NCBI GenBank assembly: GCA_016706365.1
Contig: JADJJU010000015.1
Location: 14,701-78,700 of the forward strand
From: Saprospiraceae bacterium
GTDB lineage: Bacteria; Bacteroidota; Bacteroidia; Chitinophagales; Saprospiraceae
DNA length: 64,000 nucleotides
Direction of reading: 5' to 3'
A program made the translations under genes and the position numbers. Positions 8,493 to 18,300 of the stretch are shown here, piece after piece. The first letter of the stretch is position 1. Each line of letters starts with the position of its first letter. The notes beneath the pieces are model-generated. The model made no database searches. It worked only from the letters and a program-made list of their open reading frames with translations, and was not told the DNA's origin.

Positions 8493-11459
8493 ATGTTAAA
8501 ATGGCTTTATTTATTACCATTCTTGTTCCTTAGCTTTCTGAACCAGGAACCTATCCTCGGTCAGAATCTTTCATGGAAAAATTATACCACTGACCATGGC
8601 TTGCCGGGAAATGAAGTGTATGATCAGCTACAGGATAGCAGGGGTTACATGTGGTTTGCTACTAATCACGGTATTTGCCGGTTCAATGGGTATGAGTTTA
8701 TAGTGCCGGTGGATACCAGCCATTTCAAAGGTACGGAAGCATTTTTACCAACAGAAGATAATGATGGAAACATTTGGTTTACCAGACTTGACGGATCCAT
8801 CTGGAGAATAGAAAATGATACAATCAGGGCATGGGAATTTAATCATATAACTGCTCAATTGATCGCAATGTATCGCCCAATAATCCAATTGAAAATTGCA
8901 CAAAACAAGGATGTCTGGATAGCCCTGCATGGGCGTGGATTTTTGAAGATTGATCCTGAAGGAATATTATCCCAAATCAGTCTGGATGATGATGGTTTTT
9001 TATTTACAAGAATTGATAATGAGCTTCTGTATGTTTTATCTTATTCCAAACAAAGCAAATTTCTTACCCAACGAAATTTCAAGCTTATGATGTGGAATGG
9101 TTCGTTTACAAAATTTGAAACTGAAATAAAAATTGACTATACCTCCAGCAACAAGTATTTGAACATGTTGCAATTTCCAGATAAAACCTTGCTTTTTAAC
9201 TTTGGTACAAATTTCTATGTATTAACAAATGATCAGATTGCATGGCAAGGACAGTTGAAATTTATTGCAGATAAAATGATCATTGATCACAAGGGTAGTA
9301 TTTTGATCCCATCTCATTCGGGAAAATTGCATGGTCTGATTAAATATGAATCTTTAGAACAATTCAAAAAAGGAATTTATAAAAATTTACTTCCTGATCA
9401 TTACGTGACCAGAATTCTGGAAGATAAGGATGGAGGCTATTGGGCTACAACTCATCATGCGGGAGTGTTTTACTGCAAGAATCCTGATCTTGAAATTTTC
9501 AATAAAAAGGCAGGATTATCATCTGATGATATAGTTTGTTTGAGTGATGATGCTTTAAAATACTTATTTCTCGGCACCCGGCCTGCTGGTATTATAAAAA
9601 TGAATTCATACGACAATTCAACAACAAATATTGCTTCTCATTCAGAATTAAGCAGGGAAACAAATGTTATTTTCTATGACAAACTGAATGGTAAAATTTT
9701 TGCCGATCAGGTATTACATTGTTACAAAAATAATACCTGGAGTGCAGTGGCACCTCAGAGTGAGAGCCTTTATTCTACTGTCGGGTTCCCGGCAAAGTCT
9801 ATATCCACAGCTCCTGATAATGGATCTATCTGGATAAGTTCGCATGCAGGCTTTGCAAAAATTAATTTATCTACAGGTTCATTCGGACTGTTTGGGAAGA
9901 ATGATGGGAGCACACAGAAAGAGAGAACCTTTTCCGTGGTTGAGGACAAGAATGCGAATATCTGGGTAACGACAACCCAAGGGCTAAGATTATGGAAAAA
10001 CGGGCAATATGAAATGCCTCCATTTTCGCATCCCATGCTTCATCATCAGCCCAGAAATATTTTGATTTCAGATGATGGATGTATGTTATTTAGTCTGAGT
10101 GGAAACGGGATTCTGATTAAAAATGGATTCGATAATTGGCAACATATCAGTGCAACTGAAGGCTTGATTTCCAATAATATTACTAAATTTTATAAGGATT
10201 TGGACGGCATCATCTATGCTTGCTCCAGTGCAGGGCTGAGTATCCTGAATAATCTTAAAGGAGAGTGGCATATTAACAATATAACAGAAAAAGATGGACT
10301 CCCTTCCAATCAAGTTAATGATGTAATTAAATTAAACGGGGTACTTTGGATTGCAACTAATAAGGGATTAGTTAAACTAAAAAATTTACCTTTTGTAAAA
10401 GCTATACATCCACCTAATTTAGAAAAAATATGGATTAATAATGAAAGCGTTTCCATTCAAAATGACATTGAATTTTCTCACAATGAAAACAATATAACTA
10501 TTAGATTTTATGCATTGCATTATCGCTCGGATGCTAAGATTCCATATAGATACAGATTGTCTGGGGCTGATTCGGTCTTTACAAACTCAAATGTTCGCGA
10601 GGTGAATTTTGCAAATCTTGCTCCTGGAAAATATGTATTTCAAGTTCAAGCCCAAAATGAAGCTGGAGAATGGAGTGAAGTGACTGATTGGCCTTTTATA
10701 ATCAAACCTGCCTGGTGGCAAACAATATGGTTTTGGCTTATTGTGGGATTTGTTTTTGTTGCAATATTAAGAATTTGGTACAGGGAAAGACTTCATAAGA
10801 AGCAGCAGGAATTTGAAGTTGCCATTCAAATAAAAGATCTCGAATCAGCTGCACTGCGGGCACAAATGAATCCTCATTTTATTTTCAACTCCCTTAGTAG
10901 TATCCAACATTTCATTGCAGAAAGCGATAAAGGTGCAGCTATCAGTTATTTAGCAAAGTTTGCCAGGCTTGTCCGGCTTGCATTACATGGGTCCATTGAT
11001 GGTCAGCATACTCTGAGAGAGGAAATTGAAATGCTGGAAAATTATCTTTCACTAGAACAACTACGATTCAGAGGAAAATTTGAATTTATAATTATTATCA
11101 GTGATGATTTTGACCTTGATGAAATTTCCCTTCCACCAATGTTAGTTCAGCCTTTTGTTGAAAATGCATTACTTCATGGAATGAAAAATAAAATTGATGG
11201 AGGTAAAATTGAGATATCATTCACATTGAATGAAGGAATTTTACTTGCGATAATAAAGGATAATGGACCGGGAATTCTGTCAGGTAATTTAAAATTTGAG
11301 AGTGAAGGTCATAAATCAGTAGGCATGACACTGACAAAGCACCGCTTGGAGATCTTATCTGATAATAGCAAAAAGAAGCCATTTGAAATAAATAATCTTA
11401 TATCTGATAATGGTGAAGTCATTGGAACTACAGTGACATTGTCAATACCCTTAAATTGA
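8493..11459 (+). CDS. LytS/YpdA-type sensor histidine kinase with Reg_prop beta-propellers and Y_Y_Y domain
   Basis: The protein of 988 aa starts at the ATG at 8493, which gives a signal peptide (MLKWLYLLPFLFLSFLN..ILGQ). The frame stays open upstream to 8157, but that would overlap the divergent regulator and has no export signal. The extracellular part holds two-component propeller repeats (YDQLQDSRGYMWFATNHGICRF and several like it), then a Y_Y_Y domain (LAPGKYVFQVQAQNEAGEWSE) and a helix at about 745-765. The cytoplasmic part is the PF06580 kinase type: QMNPHFIFNSLSSIQHFI with the phospho-histidine, QPFVENALLHGM as N box and DNGPGI as G1 box. It should phosphorylate the divergent LytTR regulator. 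The ligand is unknown; propellers of this kind often sense glycans. Confidence 0.92.
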   Translation: MLKWLYLLPFLFLSFLNQEPILGQNLSWKNYTTDHGLPGNEVYDQLQDSRGYMWFATNHGICRFNGYEFIVPVDTSHFKGTEAFLPTEDNDGNIWFTRLDGSIWRIENDTIRAWEFNHITAQLIAMYRPIIQLKIAQNKDVWIALHGRGFLKIDPEGILSQISLDDDGFLFTRIDNELLYVLSYSKQSKFLTQRNFKLMMWNGSFTKFETEIKIDYTSSNKYLNMLQFPDKTLLFNFGTNFYVLTNDQIAWQGQLKFIADKMIIDHKGSILIPSHSGKLHGLIKYESLEQFKKGIYKNLLPDHYVTRILEDKDGGYWATTHHAGVFYCKNPDLEIFNKKAGLSSDDIVCLSDDALKYLFLGTRPAGIIKMNSYDNSTTNIASHSELSRETNVIFYDKLNGKIFADQVLHCYKNNTWSAVAPQSESLYSTVGFPAKSISTAPDNGSIWISSHAGFAKINLSTGSFGLFGKNDGSTQKERTFSVVEDKNANIWVTTTQGLRLWKNGQYEMPPFSHPMLHHQPRNILISDDGCMLFSLSGNGILIKNGFDNWQHISATEGLISNNITKFYKDLDGIIYACSSAGLSILNNLKGEWHINNITEKDGLPSNQVNDVIKLNGVLWIATNKGLVKLKNLPFVKAIHPPNLEKIWINNESVSIQNDIEFSHNENNITIRFYALHYRSDAKIPYRYRLSGADSVFTNSNVREVNFANLAPGKYVFQVQAQNEAGEWSEVTDWPFIIKPAWWQTIWFWLIVGFVFVAILRIWYRERLHKKQQEFEVAIQIKDLESAALRAQMNPHFIFNSLSSIQHFIAESDKGAAISYLAKFARLVRLALHGSIDGQHTLREEIEMLENYLSLEQLRFRGKFEFIIIISDDFDLDEISLPPMLVQPFVENALLHGMKNKIDGGKIEISFTLNEGILLAIIKDNGPGILSGNLKFESEGHKSVGMTLTKHRLEILSDNSKKKPFEINNLISDNGEVIGTTVTLSIPLN

Positions 11460-11534
11460 TGTTTTACAATTTAAGCTCAGGTTAGATAAATTTAGATGGA
11501 GTAATGGAGATTTATCATATCCCGTTCTTTTGTA

Positions 11535-11604
11535 ACCGAATATCATTCTTTTCATACCGAATCACATCGAAGCCAAATGAAGCAATAATACCGCTGTATT
11601 TTAG
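11535..11604 (+). promoter_or_regulatory. putative LytTR operator plus -7 box upstream of the EAD11-like gene
   Basis: Two direct half-sites ACCGAAT at 11535-11541 and 11556-11562 start exactly 21 bp apart. After 34 bp comes TATTTTAG (11597-11604), close to the Bacteroidota -7 box TANNTTTG; the ATG follows 25 bp later. The same arrangement occurs upstream of the adhesin gene at 12193-12262. No TTTG -33 element is visible, which fits activator dependence. Two half-sites at 21-bp spacing are the known geometry of LytTR regulators such as YpdB and BtsR. Confidence 0.6.
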
Positions 11605-11629
11605 ATTCCGGTACATCTAAGGGATAAAC

Positions 11630-12184
11630 ATGCTGCCACAAAATCATTCCGGGCAAGAATTACTTCTGCTCATTCGCCGTTCGATGCGAATGGGCGATGT
11701 GGATGCAGTGTATCATACATTAAGACGCACATCCTTGCCCGAAGCAGAGAAAATTTGCTTTCGTTACGAAATGGAAGTAGGACGCTTTGAGAATGGAGAA
11801 ATAAATTCTGAAACCTGGTGCCTGGATCAAATCCGAAGTTTTGATGAAATTTTGAAATGGCCGGATTTTCGTCAAAATGAAGAACCTTTGGAAGGGGAAC
11901 TGGACAAAAAATTATTGCTTCGCCTGGTCAATTCATTTGAACTGGATAAAGCCTTACAGCTGTGTGAATCCATGGGCGACCGTTCTATTTTGACGCAGGC
12001 CCAGTATAAGATATTTGAAAAATTATTCCATGAAGGCAAGATTGAACTTGAGATATGGGAACTCCTCAGGCATTCGACGCAATATCAATTATGGGAATTG
12101 GGCCAATCAACTGAAACAACCTTAAATTTCTGTGTGAAGAGTCTGATAACTATAAAAAAATGGTTTCAATGCCATTTCAAATAG
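11630..12184 (+). CDS. 184-aa protein with two tandem EAD11-like helical modules
   Basis: I see no catalytic motif or signal peptide, so the protein is probably cytoplasmic. It is helical and contains two similar modules. Module 1 (about residues 7-75) runs from LLLLIRRSMRMGDVDAVYHTL to FENGEINSETWCLDQIRSFDEIL. Module 2 (about 90-158) runs from LLRLVNSFELDKALQLCE to FHEGKIELEIWELLRHSTQYQL. Both share the pattern helix, then a helix ending in (F/H)(E/H).G.I..E.W, then a third helix. This resembles effector-associated domain 11 (EAD11), an adaptor domain described in bacterial conflict and signalling proteins; the match is by eye. Its promoter mirrors that of the adjacent giant adhesin, so the two are probably co-regulated. 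Confidence 0.6.
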   Translation: MLPQNHSGQELLLLIRRSMRMGDVDAVYHTLRRTSLPEAEKICFRYEMEVGRFENGEINSETWCLDQIRSFDEILKWPDFRQNEEPLEGELDKKLLLRLVNSFELDKALQLCESMGDRSILTQAQYKIFEKLFHEGKIELEIWELLRHSTQYQLWELGQSTETTLNFCVKSLITIKKWFQCHFK

Positions 12185-12192
12185 CGCATTTT

Positions 12193-12262
12193 ACCAAATA
12201 TCATCTTTTTAGCACCGAATATCATTCTGGTCTGAAGCCCACCCGGGTGAAGCTTATATTTG
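12193..12262 (+). promoter_or_regulatory. putative LytTR operator plus -7 box upstream of the giant T9SS adhesin
   Basis: Half-sites ACCAAAT (12193-12199) and ACCGAAT (12214-12220) start 21 bp apart. A perfect -7 box TATATTTG (12255-12262) follows 34 bp after the second half-site. Flanks are also shared with the upstream copy: AATATCAT follows the first half-site in both. The ATG at 12318 is 56 bp downstream of the box. No -33 TTTG element is visible. Confidence 0.62.
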
Positions 12263-12317
12263 TAATAATCGATTCCCAAATAAGGAAGTTTTATTCAAAA
12301 ATAAATCAGCATACATC

Positions 12318-15300
12318 ATGAGAACTTATACTATGCTTGTTCCCAGATCTTTGTTCTTTATTATTATTTGTTTTGTTTGTTCAACAAATCTCTATTCACA
12401 ATTTCAAAGACAGTATGGTACACCATTAGATGAGTCCTTTTCAAAAGTAATTCAGTCCGGATCAAGTTATTTTGTTCTTGGGCAGGCGGAATTGATTGAT
12501 GGTCAGTTTCCGCGTGCGTCAGTTACTATGATTGATGCACAGGGCGAAATGCAATGGACTTTAAGTCTGGATATTGGTTCTATATGGAATGATGCAGTAC
12601 TGACTCCAACAGGCAATTTATTAGTCGTAGGTAATTCTTTGCCAGCTGACAATACCAGCCAAAGCATGATGGGTCTTGTGAATCCCAATGGATCATTCAC
12701 CTGGGTTCGTTCTTATGATTTGCCACAAAATGATGGATTTATCAGGATAGTGCAAAATCCTGTGCCCGAAAACACTGCATTCCCATATTATGTGCTTGGG
12801 AAGCAAATGGACGGTGCAATGTCCAATACAGAAATGAGTCTATTGAATTTGAATGAAAATGGCTTGATCAATTGGAAAAAACTCTACTTCGGGCCAATAT
12901 TTTTTACTGGTAGCAAGACTCCCCATGATTTGGAAGCTAAGTCAAACGGAGATCTGTTAATCGCATTTAATTTGGATAATCAAGGCCTGATCATGCAAAC
13001 TAACAATAGCGGACAGCCTACAGGTGGAGTAACAACAGGTTTTCCTTTTGTATTTAATGATATAACTAAAAGTGATGATGGTGGTGTATATGCAGTTGGG
13101 GCCGGCTTGCAAAATGGATTGCTTTATATGATGAAGTTCGATTCAGATTTAATCGATGTTTGGGATGCAACTATTCAGGGCGAGAGTGAAGTAAATCAGA
13201 TTGTCCAGGGGAATGGCGATATTTATGTCAATTGTCTGAGAGTATTAAGGATCTCTGAAAATATTAATGCCCCGACTCTGTTGTGGTCAAAACATATACT
13301 GGGAGGAGTTTTGAATTCAACAGTGGGATCTCTTTCCGTTTTGGCAAGTGGTCAATTATCATACTCAGATGGTCGGCTTCCAATTTCCGCCGGCTTTGGC
13401 GGTTTTTGCGCTTTTTTATCGGTAAGTGATGCTGATCTGAGCAGCTGCATGACATTTGATGAAGAACTGGCGGAGATCATACCTGTGGATATTCTTTATA
13501 ATGGACCATTATTACCGGATGCTGAATTCTATGATGTTCCCAATGCAACAAATATTACAGTGAGCAACTCAGTAGATTGGCAACAGGATGATGCATGTGC
13601 TGATCCATGTGAGGCAGATTTTAGTTTTGATTTTTCTGATTGCAATACAACTGTATTTTTTACCAATCTTTCAAATGGTGGAGGACAACTGAGTTACTTT
13701 TGGAATTTTGGGTATCCTTCAGGGGGGAATCCCCATACCTCAGTAGCGATGAATCCAGCTTATACCTTCCCGGCACAATGCAATACATATAATGTTTGTC
13801 TTACAATAACCGGAGCAGGATGTTCAAATATGATTTGTAAGTCAATAACAATTAAGTATCCCCAAACACCTGTATTGACATGTCCTCAAAATATTACTTT
13901 GGACTGTGATGCTGATACTAGCCCGGCTGTTACAGGGTTTGCAATTCTCACAGGTGCTTGTTCAGGCGCCACCGCTTCCATTACTTTTAATGATGCTGTC
14001 AGCGGTACTATGCCATGTAATGGTGTTATATTAAGAACCTGGACTGCTTTAGATGAATGCAATGTAACAAGAACTTGTGTGCAAACCATCACCATTCAGG
14101 ATAATACAATTCCGACCGCACTTTGCCAACTTCCTCTGGGATATGATTTGGATCCAAATTGTGAATTAATTGTGACACCCGGAATGATTGACGGAGGTTC
14201 TTTTGACAATTGTCAATTGGATACTATCATAATAAATCCTACTCTGATCGATAGTTGTGGAATTACCCAGGTGACGCTCACAGCAATTGATTTATGTGGT
14301 AACATTAATACCTGCACGACACAAATTCAGACAATTGAAACAGATCCACCTGTTATAAATAATTGTCCCCAAAATTTTATAATCACAGGAAATATAGATT
14401 CTGCAGGAAACTGTATTGGAAACCTGGTGGCAAATAGTCCCACAGTTTCCGATAATTGCGATGGCCCATATTCACTTATTAATAATTTTACGAATACCAA
14501 CAATGCTAGTGGAGATTACCCTGGTGGATCTACAACTATTACCTGGACAGCAACCGATTATTGCGGCAATACTGCTACATGTGACTTTGTGGTTACAGTG
14601 ATATGTGATACCACAGACTGTTGTCCGGAATTTAAATTAATTCAGCTGGAAGAAATCAGACCATGTGATTCCATCTCATGTCGGGAAAATAGCCCTAATC
14701 GAACCCCGATTATACCAGGAGCAGCAAAAAAAATAGCATGTAAAAACAGCATTCATAGTTATTATGTGCTTCCCAATTTGCCGGGATATACTTATACCTG
14801 GTCCATAGTGGGGGGAAGTTTGAGCTCTGTGCAAGGCAACAATCCAGGTATCGTCACATGGGGAAGTGGAAGTCAGGGGTACCTTGAAGTTATTATTTCA
14901 AATTTAAGTGGCACATGCCTGGATACCTTAGGATTGGAAATCTGTTTGATTGATGCTCCCTCAGCTTCTTTTTCAGTGGCTCCAAATACCACTATTTGCC
15001 AAAATCAGGCTGTCACATTCACTAATACTTCTACTGGAGCAAATACTTTTTTTTGGGATTTTGATGATGGAACTTATTCTACCTTAGAGAACCCCCCACC
15101 TCATGTATACTCAGGCTCCGGAACTTACAATGTAATTTTAACTGTTACAAATGGCGTAGGAAATTCCGAAATACCCTGTGGTTGCCGGGATACAGCCTCA
15201 GTAATTATAACAGTCAACCTGGGTGCTGGTCCAGTCATTACTTCGGATTGTAAAAAAATGCTGTGCCCCGGAGATACATCAACATATTGTGTAAGTCCGT

Positions 15301-18300
15301 CTTGTACTTCTTACACCTGGAGTGTACATGGAGGCAATATTATAGCTATGGCTGATTCATGTATTACTGTGGAATGGAGTGCATTTACTCCGGCCACTCT
15401 TCCTGCTTCAGTTTCTGTTGTTACAGGTTGCCCTGGTCCATGTGGAAATTCTGCCACTTTGGAAGTTCCGGTTTTATGGAATAATATTCCTATTAGCGGA
15501 CCTATTATTGTGTGTTTGGGTGATGCAGTAACTTATTCTCTTCCTGTAATGCCGGGAACTTTCTATCAATGGACAGTATCGGGAGCCGGAGGAACAATTG
15601 TTGGACCTTCTCAAAACACTGCAAATTTCAATGTACAATGGAATGGACCGGCAGGACCTGGCACTGTAATCTGTACCTACTCCAATCCATATTCAGGATG
15701 CAGTGGTTCTGATACTATTACAATAGATGTTAGGAGTGAATTTATGATTACCGGACCTTCATTGATATGTGAATGGGATACAGTCACATACAATACAGTT
15801 CCCTTTAGTCCTTCAAATTGGAGTATTAGCGGAGGATCCGGGTTCACAATTATTGGATCCACAAGCAGTGTCTCAAGCTTAACAGTAGTATGGACAACAA
15901 CGGGAAGTTACAGTATCACTGCTACTGCAACACCTCCTATTTACTGTAATTTGACTTCTACATTAAATATTGGAGTAAATCCTTCTCCAGTTGTCAGTTT
16001 GAGTGGTCCAATTGTGATTTGTCCTAACCAATTATATGATTATACAGCCAGCAGTAGCCTTAGCTCAGGAAATTTCACCTGGAGTTTTACCGGTAACGGA
16101 ACTGCAACGATTGCTCCATATGGTCCAAATAATTCCAGTGCTTCAGTAATTTTTTCAGGATCAGGTCCATGGACTTTGATAGCAACACAATTAGTAAATG
16201 GTTGTGATGGTTCAGGCACTTTATTAATAACAAAAGAAGCTCTGCCGGACTTATTAGCTTCCACCATTACACTATGCATTGGGGGGCAAACTACGGTTTC
16301 AGTTTTATCCACAGGTGGCCCGGGTCCTTATCAATGGAGTAGTACACCTGAAGTTTCTTTAATTAGTGGGCAGGGCACAGGTACAGCTGTATATGAAGTG
16401 CATGCCAATGGAACAATAAAAGTTTCCAATTGCAGTGGGTCAAGTATTGATTCTATCAAAGTTATAGCAACGACACCTTCACTTATATCGATCACTCAAA
16501 CGGGTAGCTTATGTGGCGGGGACCTGGAGTTATCAGCGCCCGCCGCTAGCGGAGCCTCTTACCTGTGGTTTGGAGGTGGAAGCATAATTCCCCCGAATTC
16601 TCTCAGCGTCAATAACCCCGGAACATACAGTGTTCAGATGCAACATGCAAACGGATGTATTTCAACAGATACATTTGCCGTATTTCCGGTGCCGGTTCCC
16701 AGTGTAACTGTTTCTACCGGAGATCCTCTCGGATGGTGCCTTCCTGCAACACCTAACGTGCTTTTACAGGCATTTACCTTAAGTACCGGGTGTACATACC
16801 AATGGTATGAGATCGTCCAGGGACTCCTACCTCTAGAAACAAATGATACATTTCAGGTTACTGCTGCTGGAACTTATTATGTGATAGTAATGTGTAATGG
16901 CTGTGTTGATACATCCAATTTAGTTAAGGTTGAACAATTAACTTGTACTGGTGGAGGTCTGCCATGTGTAGGTGTGCCCAATCCATTAAGTGCCATTACA
17001 GCTGATGAATGCAACCCGAAAGAATTTAGCATAAATGTCACCAACTGTCCCGGTGGAGTAGTTAAGTGGAATTTTGGAGATGGAAATACTACCACCACTA
17101 ATGTAATGCCGCAATTCCACACTTATTCTAATGCTGGTGCATATTTAGTAACTGCCACTATTGAATGCAACGGTTGCACATATGTTGAGCATACAAATGT
17201 TAATGTACCTGTAGTAGCAGATTTTGATTACATAGTACAATGTGGCGCTAATGGAAACAAAACAATTACACTGAGCAATACATCAAATACCTTAGGTGGG
17301 TGGACGGTTCAACCTATAGAATGGACTTCTGATTGTGGTTCACAACTTAGTTTTACCGGAGATCCATTTGTCTTAAATACTACATCTCCCTGCAGCCCAA
17401 TGGTAACCATGGATATTACAGTTGTCAATGGCTCAGATACCTGTGTCGATACCAAAATATTTCAATTCAATTTGCAGTCAACTACCCTCTCTATAATTGG
17501 AAATACAACTGTATGCACAGGCCAAAAACATGATTTTATCAGTTCTTTGACACAAGGAATTGTTCAATATGAGTGGACAGTAAATAATGGACCAGCTGTC
17601 TCTCAAAATGATTCATTAAGTTATGTTTTTAATCCAACTCCATCCAGCCAGGTAGTAGGCTTGACAGTAACGGATGATTTTGGATGTACTTTCGCTTCTA
17701 TAGACACGGTTATGGTGGAATTGGCAAGACCTCTAACTATTACACCAGTAAAAATTTGTCCCGATTGTATGCCGCCCGATACATTAAGTGCTAGTCCGGC
17801 TGCAGGTTTTTCGAATTATCAATGGTATCACAATGGGAATCTGGTTGCAAGCACTCCAACTTATCAATTGTGCACTTTTAATGCCTCCGGGAACTATTTT
17901 GTAACTGCAAATGATACTCAGAATAATAATTGTCCTGTCGTTTCAAATACTGTTCAAGTAACTTATCTTCCCAAGCCTGATGCTAATATACAAGGATCCT
18001 CTGTTATATGTGTACCTGGTAGTGGACCATACAATATAACACTACAGAATACGGGTAATCCCATTTCGAATTATTTGTATAACTGGACAGCTGCGGGAGC
18101 GACATTCAATCCGGCCAACAGTCATAGCACTACTGCAACTATAAATCAACTAGGAACATATCAATTTATATTAACGGTAACTGATACTACCACAGGTTGC
18201 ATGGCGATGGACACATTTTGTGTGTACCTTTACCCAAGTCCTGTCGTAAGCGTAACAGGTCCTCCCGGCACTTTATGTGCAGGAAGTCCTCATACATTTA

